Shown piece after piece: positions 16,390 through 25,454 of a stretch of 64,000 nucleotides of DNA. The notes beneath the pieces are model-generated. The model was not told where the DNA came from and made no database searches. It saw only the letters and a program-made list of their open reading frames with translations. The translations under genes and the position numbers were made by a program. The stretch comes from Streptomyces orinoci (GTDB lineage: Bacteria > Actinomycetota > Actinomycetes > Streptomycetales > Streptomycetaceae): contig NZ_PHNC01000031.1 in NCBI RefSeq assembly GCF_003121295.1, positions 312,439 through 376,438 on the forward strand. The letters are read 5' to 3'. Each line of letters opens with the position of its first letter. Positions within the stretch are counted from its first letter, which is position 1.

Positions 16390-17841
16390 GTGCCGAACGC
16401 CAACGACAACCACCACGCCCCGGTCAATGAGCTCACCCAGGTGCAGCGCCGCGCGGTGAGCGAGCTGCTGCGGGTCTCCCCCGTGGCCGACGACCTCGCC
16501 CGCCGTTTCCAGGCCGCCGGTTTTACGCTCGCCCTGGTCGGAGGGTCGGTACGGGACGCGCTCCTCGGCCGGCTCGGCAACGACCTGGACTTCACCACCG
16601 ACGCCCGTCCCGAGGATGTGCTGCGGATCGTACGGCCCTGGGCCGACGCGGTCTGGGAGGTGGGCATCGCCTTCGGCACGGTGGGCTGCCGCAAATCGGG
16701 CTTCGACCTGGAGATCACGACTTATCGGTCGGAAGCCTATGACCGGACCTCCCGCAAGCCGGAGGTCTCCTATGGCGACTCCATCGAGGAGGACCTGGTC
16801 CGCCGGGACTTCACGGTCAACGCGATGGCCGTGAAGCTGCCGGAGAAGGAGTTCATCGACCCCCACGGTGGCCTGGAGGACCTGGCCGCCAGGGTGCTGC
16901 GTACCCCCGGCACCCCGGAGGAGTCCTTCTCCGACGACCCGCTGCGGATGATGCGGGCCGCGCGCTTCGCCGCCCAGCTGGACTTCGAGGTCGCGCCCGA
17001 GGTGGTCACCGCCATGCGGGAGATGGCCGGGCGCCTGGAGATCGTCTCCGCCGAGCGGGTGCGGGACGAGCTCAACAAGCTGATCCTCTCCGAGCACCCC
17101 CGCAAGGGCCTGCGGCTGATGGTGGAGACCGGGCTGGCCGACCTGGTGCTGCCCGAGCTGCCGGCGCTGCGCCTGGAGCGCGATGAGCACCACCGGCACA
17201 AGGACGTCTATGAGCACACCCTGATCGTGCTGGACCAGGCCATAGCGCTGGAGCAGGACGGCCCGGACCTGGTGCTGCGCCTGGCCGCGCTGCTGCATGA
17301 CATCGGCAAGCCCAGGACGCGCCGCTTCGAGAAGGACGGCCGGGTTTCCTTCCATCACCACGAGGTGGTGGGCGCCAAGATGACCAAGACGCGGATGACC
17401 AGGCTCAAGTACCCCAATGACCAGGTCAGGGACGTCTCCCGGCTGGTGGAGCTGCACCTGCGCTTCCATGGCTATGGCACGGGAGAGTGGACGGATTCGG
17501 CCGTACGGCGCTATGTCCGCGACGCCGGCCCGCTGCTGGACCGGCTGCACAAGCTGACCCGCTCCGACTGCACCACCCGCAACAAGCGCAAGGCGCAGGC
17601 GCTGTCCCGGGCCTATGACGGGCTTGAGGAGCGCATCGCCGCGCTGAAGGAGAAGGAGGAGCTGGACGCCATCCGGCCCGACCTCGACGGCAACGAGATC
17701 ATGGAGATCCTGGGCCTGGGCCCCGGCCCGGAGATCGGCCGGGCCTACCGGCACCTGCTGGAACTGCGGCTGGAGCATGGCCCGATGGAGCGGGAGCAGG
17801 CGGTGGCGGCGCTCAAGGAGTGGTGGGCGACGCAGGGCTGA
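16390..17841 (+). CDS. pcnA: CCA tRNA nucleotidyltransferase
   Basis: A 483-residue class II nucleotidyltransferase with a C-terminal HD domain that adds or repairs the 3' CCA end of tRNA. The catalytic head has GGSVRDALLG and the metal-binding DLDF (about residues 51-67), then RRDFTVNAMAVK. The middle shows DPLRMMRAARFAAQL. The HD domain shows HTLIVLDQAI and LLHDIGKPRTR. The place beside the mviN cluster is the same as in Mycobacterium (Rv3907c). The start GTG at 16390 has no Shine-Dalgarno, and a TACCCT hexamer just upstream suggests a leaderless transcript. Confidence 0.93.
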   Translation: MPNANDNHHAPVNELTQVQRRAVSELLRVSPVADDLARRFQAAGFTLALVGGSVRDALLGRLGNDLDFTTDARPEDVLRIVRPWADAVWEVGIAFGTVGCRKSGFDLEITTYRSEAYDRTSRKPEVSYGDSIEEDLVRRDFTVNAMAVKLPEKEFIDPHGGLEDLAARVLRTPGTPEESFSDDPLRMMRAARFAAQLDFEVAPEVVTAMREMAGRLEIVSAERVRDELNKLILSEHPRKGLRLMVETGLADLVLPELPALRLERDEHHRHKDVYEHTLIVLDQAIALEQDGPDLVLRLAALLHDIGKPRTRRFEKDGRVSFHHHEVVGAKMTKTRMTRLKYPNDQVRDVSRLVELHLRFHGYGTGEWTDSAVRRYVRDAGPLLDRLHKLTRSDCTTRNKRKAQALSRAYDGLEERIAALKEKEELDAIRPDLDGNEIMEILGLGPGPEIGRAYRHLLELRLEHGPMEREQAVAALKEWWATQG

Positions 17842-17848
17842 GGGCGTT

Positions 17849-17862
17849 GTTTCACGTGAAAC
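17849..17862. promoter_or_regulatory. parS site overlapping the MFS gene stop codon
   Basis: A perfect GTTTCACGTGAAAC between the converging pcnA and MFS genes. The TCA inside it is the reverse complement of the MFS stop codon. Confidence 0.95.
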
Positions 17863-19162
17863 GCGACGGCCGGACGTCCTCGGGCGCCGTTGTTTCACGT
17901 GAAACCTCGCGGGCCAGGGCCACCGCGACCGCGACGTAGAGCAGGGCGACGACGATCAGCAGGGCCACCGACCGCCCGTCATGCGGCAGCATCAGGGCGG
18001 CGACCCCGGCCGCCGCGACAAAGGCGGCGTTGAACAGGACGTCATAGAGCGAGAACACCCGGCCCCGGAAGCGGTCCGCCACCGAGGCCTGGAGCACGGT
18101 GTCGGTGGCGATCTTGGCGCCCTGGGTGACCAGTCCCAGGACGAAGGCGGCGGCCAGCACGGGGACCCTGGCGAAGGACAGGCCCAGGGCCGGCTCCAGG
18201 ACCGCCGCCGCCCCCGCGCAGGCCGCGATCCAGCCCAGCCGGCCCAGCCGCCCCACCGCCCAGGGGGTGAGCAGGGCGGCGGCGAAGAACCCGGCGCCGG
18301 ACACGCCCACCGCCAGCCCCAGCAGGGCCAGCCCGGCGCTGCTGCTGTGGGTCCAGGCATAGCGGCAGAGCATCAGTAGAGTCACCGTCAGCGCGCCATA
18401 GCAGAAACGCATCACCGTCACCGCGGCCAGCGCCACGGCGGCCGGCCGCCGTCCGGCCAGATGCCGCAGGCCGGCCGTCAGACCGCGTACGGTGCCGCTC
18501 AGCGCCCGGCCGAACTCGGCGCGCGGCAGCGGGAGTTCCGGTCCCAGCAAGGTGCTGGGCAGCCGCAGCGCGGCCAGCGCGGCGGCCAGATAGAGCAGGG
18601 CGCCCGCCAGCACCACCATGGCGTCGGAGGCGGGGCCGCCCGGCCCGGCCAGGCGCACCCCGAAGGCCAGGGCCCCGCCCGCGGTGGCCGCCAGGGTGCC
18701 GGCGGTCGGCGAGAGGGCGTTGGCCATCACCAGCCGCTGCTGACCGTCCACCACATGCGGCAGCGCGGCGGAGAGTCCGGCCAGTACAAAGCGGTTGACG
18801 CCGGTGACCGACAGGGCGGAGACATAGAACAGCCAGTCCGGCACCCGGGCCGCGATCAGCAGGGCGGTGCCCACGGCCAGCGCGGCCCGCAGCAGATTGC
18901 CGTGCAGCAGCACCTGGCGGCGGCGCCAGCGGTCCAGCAGCACTCCGGCGAACGGCCCCAGCAGCGAATAGGGCAGCAGCAGCACGGCCATGGCGGAGGC
19001 GATGGCGGCGGGGGAGGGCTGTTTCTCGGGGGAGAAGACCACATAGGCGGCCAGGGCCACCTGGTAGACGCCGTCGGCGCCCTGGGAGAGCAGCCGTACG
19101 GCCAGCAGACGGCGGAAATCGCGCAGACGGAGCAGGACGCGAAGATCACGCGCAACGGGCAT
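17852..19162 (-). CDS. MFS transporter
   Basis: A 436-residue major facilitator superfamily protein with about 12 hydrophobic segments. The start MPVARDLRVLLRLRDFRRLL is followed by the usual first helix and loop (AVRLLSQGADGVYQVALAAY), then LDRWRRRQVLLHGNLLRAAL, the loop 2-3 equivalent. The family resembles drug or metabolite exporters, but no substrate can be named. I chose ATG 19162, because the longer reading frame to 19222 would overlap the ino1 terminator hairpin. Its last codons contain a second perfect parS (17892) read as VSRET, and the stop codon itself lies in the parS at 17849. It ends 10 bases from pcnA and converges on it. Confidence 0.85.
   Translation of the reverse strand: MPVARDLRVLLRLRDFRRLLAVRLLSQGADGVYQVALAAYVVFSPEKQPSPAAIASAMAVLLLPYSLLGPFAGVLLDRWRRRQVLLHGNLLRAALAVGTALLIAARVPDWLFYVSALSVTGVNRFVLAGLSAALPHVVDGQQRLVMANALSPTAGTLAATAGGALAFGVRLAGPGGPASDAMVVLAGALLYLAAALAALRLPSTLLGPELPLPRAEFGRALSGTVRGLTAGLRHLAGRRPAAVALAAVTVMRFCYGALTVTLLMLCRYAWTHSSSAGLALLGLAVGVSGAGFFAAALLTPWAVGRLGRLGWIAACAGAAAVLEPALGLSFARVPVLAAAFVLGLVTQGAKIATDTVLQASVADRFRGRVFSLYDVLFNAAFVAAAGVAALMLPHDGRSVALLIVVALLYVAVAVALAREVSRETTAPEDVRPSRFT
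17892..17905. promoter_or_regulatory. parS site inside the end of the MFS gene
   Basis: A perfect GTTTCACGTGAAAC read on the minus strand as VSRET in the MFS C-terminal tail. It is 43 bases from the neighbouring parS. Confidence 0.95.
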
Positions 19163-19182
19163 GCGGCCCAGCCTCACACAAT

Positions 19183-19220
19183 GGACGGGCCCCCGGGAAA
19201 CAATTCCCGGGGGCCCGTCC
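19183..19220 (-). terminator. Hairpin behind ino1
   Basis: GGACGGGCCCCCGGGAA (19183-19199) pairs perfectly with TTCCCGGGGGCCCGTCC (19204-19220) around ACAA. It is 20 bases after the ino1 stop codon and lies just upstream of the MFS start. Confidence 0.8.
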
Positions 19221-19239
19221 AAAGGAGCGGGGAACGAGG

Positions 19240-20322
19240 TCAGCGCTCGACTTCGCCCTTGATGAACTTCTCGACGTTGTCCCGCGCCACGTCGTCGAAG
19301 TACTGCACCGGCGGGGACTTCATGAAGTACGAGGAGGCGGAGAGGATCGGGCCGCCGATGCCCCGGTCCTTGGCGATCTTCGCGGCGCGCAGCGCGTCGA
19401 TGATGACACCGGCCGAGTTGGGGGAGTCCCAGACCTCGAGCTTGTACTCCAGGTTCAGCGGGACGTCACCGAAGGCACGGCCCTCCAGGCGGACATAGGC
19501 CCACTTGCGGTCGTCCAGCCAGGCCACATAGTCGGAGGGGCCGATGTGGACGTTCTTCTCGCCCAGGTCGCGGTCGGGGATCTGGGAGGTGACGGCCTGC
19601 GTCTTGGAGATCTTCTTGGACTCCAGGCGCTCGCGCTCGAGCATGTTCTTGAAGTCCATGTTGCCGCCGACGTTCAGCTGCATGGTGCGGTCCAGGATGA
19701 CGCCCCGGTCCTCGAACAGCTTGGCCATCACCCGGTGCGTGATGGTGGCGCCGACCTGCGACTTGATGTCGTCACCGACGATCGGCACACCGGCCTCGGT
19801 GAACTTGTCCGCCCACTCCTTGGTACCGGCGATAAAGACCGGCAGCGCGTTGACGAAGGCGACCTTGGCGTCGATGGCGCACTGGGCGTAGAACTTGGCG
19901 GCGTCCTCGGAGCCCACGGGCAGGTAGCAGACCAGGACGTCCACCTGCTTGTCCTTGAGGACCTGGACGACGTCCACCGGGGCCTCGGCGGACTCCTCGA
20001 TGGTCTGGCGGTAGTACTTGCCCAGGCCGTCGAGGGTGTGGCCGCGCTGGACGGTGACGCCGGTGGCGGGCACGTCGCAGATCTTGATGGTGTTGTTCTC
20101 GCTGGCGCCGATGGCGTCCGCGAGGTCCAGGCCCACCTTCTTGGCGTCCACGTCGAAGGCGGCCACGAACTCGATGTCCCGCACGTGGTAGTCGCCGAAC
20201 TGAACGTGCATCAGACCCGGCACGCGGCCGTTCGGGTCGGCGTCCTTGTAGTACTCGACGCCCTGCACCAGCGAGGCGGCGCAGTTGCCCACGCCGACGA
20301 TGGCTACGCGAACCGAACCCAT
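19240..20322 (-). CDS. ino1: Inositol-3-phosphate synthase (Ino1 family)
   Basis: A 360-residue myo-inositol-3-phosphate synthase of the short actinobacterial kind. It converts glucose 6-phosphate to inositol phosphate with NAD, feeding mycothiol and phosphatidylinositol lipids. Visible are the NAD-binding start VRVAIVGVGNCAASLVQGVE, the motif PVFIAGTKEWADKF, and the lysine-rich region HRVMAKLFEDRGV. A C-terminal part, YKLEVWDSPNSAGVIIDALR, is typical of the family. ATG 20322 is chosen for its AGGGAG ribosome site and family start (MGSVRVAIVG). It is 49 bases downstream of the padR gene in the same direction, so PadR likely controls it. Confidence 0.93.
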   Translation of the reverse strand: MGSVRVAIVGVGNCAASLVQGVEYYKDADPNGRVPGLMHVQFGDYHVRDIEFVAAFDVDAKKVGLDLADAIGASENNTIKICDVPATGVTVQRGHTLDGLGKYYRQTIEESAEAPVDVVQVLKDKQVDVLVCYLPVGSEDAAKFYAQCAIDAKVAFVNALPVFIAGTKEWADKFTEAGVPIVGDDIKSQVGATITHRVMAKLFEDRGVILDRTMQLNVGGNMDFKNMLERERLESKKISKTQAVTSQIPDRDLGEKNVHIGPSDYVAWLDDRKWAYVRLEGRAFGDVPLNLEYKLEVWDSPNSAGVIIDALRAAKIAKDRGIGGPILSASSYFMKSPPVQYFDDVARDNVEKFIKGEVER

Positions 20323-20371
20323 TCCGGTTGCTCCCTGTGTGTACTCGACGAAGCCCTGCGGGTCGCAGGAC

Positions 20372-20959
20372 TCACTTGTCCGGACCGGTGCGTCTGTCAC
20401 GCCCGGCCCGCTCGCTTTCGATCAGCTCGTTCAGCCAGCGGACTTCGCGCTCCACGGACTCCATGCTGTGCCGCTGGAGTTCGAGGGTGTAGTCGTCCAG
20501 CCGGGAGCGGGAACGGGCCAGTGAGGCGCGCATCTTCTCCAGGCGCTCCTCCAGCCGGCTGCGGCGGCCTTCCAGGACCCGCATCCGCACATCCCGTGAG
20601 GTCTGTCCGAAGAACGCGAAGCGGGCGGCGAAGTGCTCGTCCTCCCACGTGTCCGGACCGGTGTGGGCGAGCAACTCCTCGAAGTGCTCTTTCCCCTCGG
20701 CCGTCAGCCGGTAGACGATCTTCGCCCGCCGCCCGGCCAGGGACGCCGCACGGGCGTCCTCGGGTGCGCCGCCGGTCTCCTCCGCCAGCCAGCCGTTCGC
20801 CACCAGCGACTTCAGGCAGGGATACAGGGTCCCGTAGCTGAACGCACGGAACACCCCCAGTGAGGTGTTCAGGCGCTTGCGCAGCTCGTAGCCGTGCATG
20901 GGGGACTCGCGGAGCAGGCCGAGGACGGCGAACTCGAGGATGCCGGAGCGTCTGCTCAT
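20372..20959 (-). CDS. PadR family transcriptional regulator
   Basis: A 195-residue PadR-type repressor. The winged-helix N-terminus reads LEFAVLGLLRESPMHGYELR with YGTLYPCLKSLVANGWL in the recognition region (about residues 6-65). A long C-terminal coiled segment (MRVLEGRRSRLEERLEKMR and onward) is used for dimerisation. ATG 20959 follows a GGAGGCG ribosome site. A 21-bp palindrome with ATGT/ACAT ends 71 bases upstream is a probable operator, giving autoregulation. ino1 is downstream and probably co-transcribed. Confidence 0.9.
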   Translation of the reverse strand: MSRRSGILEFAVLGLLRESPMHGYELRKRLNTSLGVFRAFSYGTLYPCLKSLVANGWLAEETGGAPEDARAASLAGRRAKIVYRLTAEGKEHFEELLAHTGPDTWEDEHFAARFAFFGQTSRDVRMRVLEGRRSRLEERLEKMRASLARSRSRLDDYTLELQRHSMESVEREVRWLNELIESERAGRDRRTGPDK

Positions 20960-21029
20960 GTTTCGCCTCCTTGTCCCCCACAGCCTAATCCTTTGATCCC
21001 TAACCTTTATTGGTCCCTTATGCCGAGCT

Positions 21030-21050
21030 GATGTATCGACTCGATACATC
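21030..21050. promoter_or_regulatory. Palindromic operator of PadR type
   Basis: GATGTATCGA, one C, TCGATACATC: a perfect 10-1-10 inverted repeat with the ATGT...ACAT ends known for PadR family operators. It lies between padR and the divergent PBP gene, closer to padR. Confidence 0.7.
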
Positions 21051-21230
21051 CAGACGATAGAACGGCGATCACTCGGCGACAAGGGGAGGGACGGTGAACG
21101 AGGTCACATCACCGGTTCGGGGGACCCACGGGGCCTGATTTGGAGTGAACAGCCGCAGTAGTCGGGGTTTGACGGTGCGTAGTCTGTGCGCCACGCGGAG
21201 ACGGTCCCACCCCGAGGAAGTAGTCCTTCG

Positions 21231-23816
21231 ATGAGCGAGCATCGCCGCAAGCCGCCGCGGCCGCACGGCGGCGGCTCACGAGCCGCGGCCCGGCGCGCGG
21301 CCCAGCAGCCGCCGTCCGGCCGCCGTGCCGCACCGCGCAGCGGCTCCCCGGTGCCCGGCCCGCGCCGGGGAACTGACGGCGGCCAGGGCGGACGGGCCGC
21401 GGCCCGGCGCGCCGCCCGGCGCGGGGGCGGCGGGCGCGGACGCCCGCCCGGGCCCGCCCGGACGGGCCTGGGCCGGTTCATCGACTATCCGCGTGCCGGC
21501 AAGGCCGGGATATGGCGCTGGCTTCCCTCCTGGAAGCTGGTCGCCGGCCTGTGCGGCACCTTCGCGGGGCTGGTTCTGGGCACCGTGGGGGTGGCCCTGG
21601 CCGTGGTGCAGGTGCCCAGCGCCCAGTTGGCCTCCAAGGTGCAGAAGAACGTCTACTACTGGGCCGACGGCAAACAGATGGTGGTGGCCGGCGGCGGCAG
21701 CCTCAACCGCCAGATCGTGCCCATCGCACAGATTCCCAAGTCCATGCAGAACGCGGTGATCTCGGCCGAGAACGCCAGCTTCTACAAGGACTGGGGCGTG
21801 GACCCGATGGGCATTCTGCGCGCGGTGGTCAAGATGGCCGAGGGCGGTGAGACCCAGAGCGGCTCGACCATCACCCAGCAGTTTGTGAAGAACACCTATC
21901 TGAGCCAGGAGCAGACGCTCAAGCGCAAGGCCACCGAACTGCTGATCTCGGTGAAGGTGGGCGCCACCCAGAACAAGGACGACATTCTGGCGGGCTATCT
22001 CAACACCGCCTACTACGGGCGCGGCGCCTATGGCATCCAGGCCGCCGCCCGCGCCTACTACGACAAGGACTGCGCCGATCTGACGGCGAGCGAGAGCGCC
22101 TATCTGGCCGCCACCCTCAACGGCCCCAATCTCTATGACCCCTACGGCGGCCAGGGCCCGGCGGCGACCCCGGAGAAGAACCTCAAGCGGGCGAGCGACC
22201 GCTGGAAATGGACCCTGGACCGGGAGGTGCAGACCGGCCATATGCCGGCGGCCGAGCACAACCAGTGGGTGGCCAAGGGATTTCCCACCCCGCAGAAGCC
22301 CAGGCCCGCCACCAACCGGGCCGGACAGATCGGTTATCTCACCGATCTCGCCGACAACTACATCGTGGCCCACTCAAAGATCAGCAAGGGCGAGCTGGAC
22401 AAGGGCGGTTACCAGATCTACACCACCTTCGACCGCGACAGGGTGGCCTCCCTGTCCAAGTCGGTGGAGGCGGTGCGCAAGGCGAACATCAAGCCGCAGA
22501 CACGTAGCGTGGACCAGTTCGTGCAGTTCGGCGGCGCCTCGGTGGAGCCCAAGTCCGGCAAGATCGTGGCCATTTATGGTGGCGAGAACGCGCTGACCCA
22601 TTACACCGACAATGCCGACTACACCGGGGTTCAGGTGGGTTCCACCTTCAAGCCCTTCGTTCTGGCCGCCGCCATGGAGCACGGAAAGCGCAATCCCGCG
22701 CTGGGACCGCAGCAGAGCGATGACCAGCGCACCCGGGTCTCCCCGGAAAGCGTCTACAACGGCGACAACATGCTGACCCTGCGCACCTACAGCGGAGCCG
22801 TCTGGCACGACCGGGACGGCAGCGAATGGCACCAGAAGAACGACGGCGGCGAGGACCGGGGCCTGATCAGCCTCCGCACCGCCATGCAGTTCTCGGTGAA
22901 CACCCCTTATATCCAGCTGGGTATGGATGTGGGCACGGACCTGGTGCGGGAGGCGGCGCTGAAGGCCGGCCTGGACAAGGAACAACTGGCCTCGCTCACC
23001 CCGACCTTCTCGCTGGGCACTTCGGCGCCCAGCGCCATCAGGCTGGCCGGCGCCTATGCCACCTTCGCCGACAGCGGGCGGCAGATCGACCCCTATTCGG
23101 TGGAGAAGGTGGAGAAGAACGGCAAGCCCGCCTTCCAGCACGAGCAGCAGAGCAGGCAGGCCTTTCCGGCGAACGTGGCCAATAACGTCACCGATGTGCT
23201 GAGAACGGTGGTGCAGGCGGGCACCGGCACCGCGGCCCAGCTCGGCAGCCGCCCGGTGGCCGGGAAGACCGGCACCACGGACGGCAACCGTTCGGCCTGG
23301 TTCGCCGGTTACACCCCGCAGCTGTCCACCGCCATCGGGATGTTCCGGGTCGATCCCAACGCCCGTAACCAGGAATTCCTCTCGATGCGCGGGGTGGGCG
23401 GAAAGCCCACCATTCACGGCGCCTCCTTTCCGGCCGAGATCTGGGCGGCCTATATGAGCGAGGCGCTGCGCGGGCAGCCGGTGGAGGAGTTCGACGCGCC
23501 CCAGCCGATCGGGGAGAAGGTCTACGGCGGCGGCGCCAGCCCCTCGCCCTCCCCCGTGCCCACCGTCCCGGCCGCGCCCTCGGGCTCCCCCTCCGCCTCA
23601 CCGTCCTCCACCGCCTCACCCACCGCCTCCCCGTCGCCCAGCAAGGGCTGTGCGCCGCCGGACCGGCACTGCACCCCCGGTGCCATCGGCGGCAACGGCG
23701 CCACCGACGACGGCGGCCCCGGCGGCCCGGCCGGCGGCGACCAGGGCGAGCCCCCGCCGCCGCCCCCGACCCGGCGGACGGGCGGCGGTGGCCTCTTCGG
23801 GGGGCCCGCGGGGTGA
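21231..23816 (+). CDS. Class A penicillin-binding protein (transglycosylase/transpeptidase)
   Basis: An 861-residue bifunctional peptidoglycan synthase. A cytoplasmic basic N-terminus (1-100) is followed by a membrane anchor (about 103-127), and then the GT51 transglycosylase domain. Its motifs are SAENASFYKDWGVDPMGILR with catalytic Glu near 180, TQSGSTITQQFVKN and RKATELLISVK. The transpeptidase domain has STFK (Ser471), SVN (555-557) and KTGTT (679-683). The C-terminus (775-861) is a Pro/Ser/Gly-rich tail. ATG 21231 is chosen because GAGGAAG lies 10 bases upstream. The neighbours are wall and lipid genes, but this PBP is a single transcription unit so far as seen. Confidence 0.95.
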   Translation: MSEHRRKPPRPHGGGSRAAARRAAQQPPSGRRAAPRSGSPVPGPRRGTDGGQGGRAAARRAARRGGGGRGRPPGPARTGLGRFIDYPRAGKAGIWRWLPSWKLVAGLCGTFAGLVLGTVGVALAVVQVPSAQLASKVQKNVYYWADGKQMVVAGGGSLNRQIVPIAQIPKSMQNAVISAENASFYKDWGVDPMGILRAVVKMAEGGETQSGSTITQQFVKNTYLSQEQTLKRKATELLISVKVGATQNKDDILAGYLNTAYYGRGAYGIQAAARAYYDKDCADLTASESAYLAATLNGPNLYDPYGGQGPAATPEKNLKRASDRWKWTLDREVQTGHMPAAEHNQWVAKGFPTPQKPRPATNRAGQIGYLTDLADNYIVAHSKISKGELDKGGYQIYTTFDRDRVASLSKSVEAVRKANIKPQTRSVDQFVQFGGASVEPKSGKIVAIYGGENALTHYTDNADYTGVQVGSTFKPFVLAAAMEHGKRNPALGPQQSDDQRTRVSPESVYNGDNMLTLRTYSGAVWHDRDGSEWHQKNDGGEDRGLISLRTAMQFSVNTPYIQLGMDVGTDLVREAALKAGLDKEQLASLTPTFSLGTSAPSAIRLAGAYATFADSGRQIDPYSVEKVEKNGKPAFQHEQQSRQAFPANVANNVTDVLRTVVQAGTGTAAQLGSRPVAGKTGTTDGNRSAWFAGYTPQLSTAIGMFRVDPNARNQEFLSMRGVGGKPTIHGASFPAEIWAAYMSEALRGQPVEEFDAPQPIGEKVYGGGASPSPSPVPTVPAAPSGSPSASPSSTASPTASPSPSKGCAPPDRHCTPGAIGGNGATDDGGPGGPAGGDQGEPPPPPPTRRTGGGGLFGGPAG

Positions 23817-23862
23817 GCCGCCCCGGCTCCCGCCGGGTGCCCCACCGGACCGGGTGACGGAG

Positions 23863-23871
23863 TTGTCCACA
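23863..23871. promoter_or_regulatory. DnaA box, perfect
   Basis: TTGTCCACA, the Streptomyces DnaA-box consensus, in the gap between the PBP and glycosyltransferase genes. A weaker relative (CCCTCCACA) follows a few bases later. Confidence 0.5.
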
Positions 23872-23929
23872 ACCGCCGCCCCCTCCACAGCCCCCAGCGG
23901 GCCCCGGCGCCTTACGGCAGGATGGGCGC

Positions 23930-25420
23930 ATGAGCAGTGATCGGGACGAGCGGGTGGTACGGCCCACCGAGGAGGACGAGGTGGCCGCCGGGGGCAGTGA
24001 GCTCATCGGCGGGCCGGCCGGGCGGCGGGCGCTGCCCGGCGGGTGGCGGGCCGCCGCGCTGGTGATCGCCCTGGTGATGACCGGCATGTTCGCCCTGGGC
24101 ATGGTGCAGAAGCTGCCCTGCTACAACCACGGCTGGTTCTTCGGCGCCACCACCCAGTACACCCACGCCTGCTACTCCGACATCCCGCACCTGTTCTCCG
24201 GGCGCGGCTTCGACCAGGGGCTGATCCCCTACTTCGACCGGGTCCCGCAGAGCGCCGGCGATATGGACTACCTCGAATACCCGGTGCTCACCGGGCTGTT
24301 CATGGAGGTCGCCGCGCTGCTGACCCCCGGGGGCGACAGCCTCCAGGCGCGCGAGCAGTACAACTGGATCGCCAATGCCGGGCTGTTGATGGTCTGTGCC
24401 GTGATCACGGTGATCTGTGTGGCCCGCGTCCACCGCCGCCGGCCGTGGGACGCGCTGCCGGTGGCGCTGGCCCCGGCGCTCGCCCTGACCGCCACCATCA
24501 ACTGGGACCTGTTCGCGGTGGCGTTGACCGCCGGGGCCCTGCTGATGTGGTCCCGGAGCCGGCCGGTGGCCGCGGGGGTGCTGATCGGGCTGGCCGGGGC
24601 GGCCAAGCTCTATCCGCTGCTGCTGCTCGTCCCCCTGCTGGTGCTGTGCCTGCGGGCGGGCCGGCTGCGGCAGTTCCTCACCGCCCTGGCCGCCGGCGCC
24701 GGTGCCTGGCTGGTGGTCAACCTGCCGGTGATGCTCAGCTGGTCCGGCGGCGGCTTCCATATCCGGCCCGGCTGGGCCAAGTTCTACACCTTCAGCCAGG
24801 AACGGCCGGTGGACTATGGCTCGGTCTGGCTGCTGATCTCCCAGCGCACCGGTGATCCGCTGGGGAACGTCAACACCTATGTGGCAGTGGTGATGATCCT
24901 GGGCACCCTGGCCATCGCCGCCCTGGCGCTGTACGCGCCCCGGCGGCCGCGCCTGGCCCAGCTGGCCTTCCTGACGGTGGCCCTGTTCGTGCTGGCCAAC
25001 AAGGTCTACTCACCGCAGTATGTGCTGTGGCTGGTCCCGCTGGCCGCGCTGGCCCGCCCCAGGTGGCGGGACTTCCTCGTCTGGCAGGGCTGTGAGGTCC
25101 TGTACTTCCTGGGGATCTGGTACTACCTGGCCTACAGCGGCAGCGGCGACAAGCGCCAGGGCCTGCCCCTGGAGGGCTATCAACTCGCCCTGGTGCTGCA
25201 CCTGCTGGGCACGCTCTACCTCTGCGCCCTGGTGGTGCGCGACATCCTGGCCCCGCACCACGATGTGGTGCGGCTGGACGGCTCGGACGACCCCTCCGGC
25301 GGGGTGCTGGACGGGGCGCCGGACATAGTGACCCTCCCCGCCGTGCGCGATGCGCGGCCCATGGGGGAGCCGGAGGACGAGGCGGTCCATCAGTGGGCCG
25401 GGAGCGGCGGCACACGCTAG
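23930..25420 (+). CDS. GT87-type integral membrane glycosyltransferase
   Basis: A 496-residue polytopic protein of the DUF2029/GT87 type, the family of polyprenyl-phosphate-mannose-dependent transferases. The first membrane helix (AALVIALVMTGMFALGMV, about residues 43-60) is followed by an extracytoplasmic loop. That loop holds acidic residues in CYSDIPHLFSGRGFD and the motif MDYLEYPVLTG, typical of C-type glycosyltransferases. At least nine further hydrophobic segments follow. The donor and acceptor are unknown. It is co-directional with the PBP gene, 113 bases away, and convergent with the alanine racemase gene. Confidence 0.8.
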   Translation: MSSDRDERVVRPTEEDEVAAGGSELIGGPAGRRALPGGWRAAALVIALVMTGMFALGMVQKLPCYNHGWFFGATTQYTHACYSDIPHLFSGRGFDQGLIPYFDRVPQSAGDMDYLEYPVLTGLFMEVAALLTPGGDSLQAREQYNWIANAGLLMVCAVITVICVARVHRRRPWDALPVALAPALALTATINWDLFAVALTAGALLMWSRSRPVAAGVLIGLAGAAKLYPLLLLVPLLVLCLRAGRLRQFLTALAAGAGAWLVVNLPVMLSWSGGGFHIRPGWAKFYTFSQERPVDYGSVWLLISQRTGDPLGNVNTYVAVVMILGTLAIAALALYAPRRPRLAQLAFLTVALFVLANKVYSPQYVLWLVPLAALARPRWRDFLVWQGCEVLYFLGIWYYLAYSGSGDKRQGLPLEGYQLALVLHLLGTLYLCALVVRDILAPHHDVVRLDGSDDPSGGVLDGAPDIVTLPAVRDARPMGEPEDEAVHQWAGSGGTR

Positions 25421-25454
25421 CGCCACCGCTCCGGGCCGGTCACTCAAGGGGGGA

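Noticed and set aside
11561..16430. Long rightward frames opposite murJ and DUF6049
   Set aside because: Composition typical of antisense frames in GC-rich coding DNA; the minus-strand genes have clear motifs.
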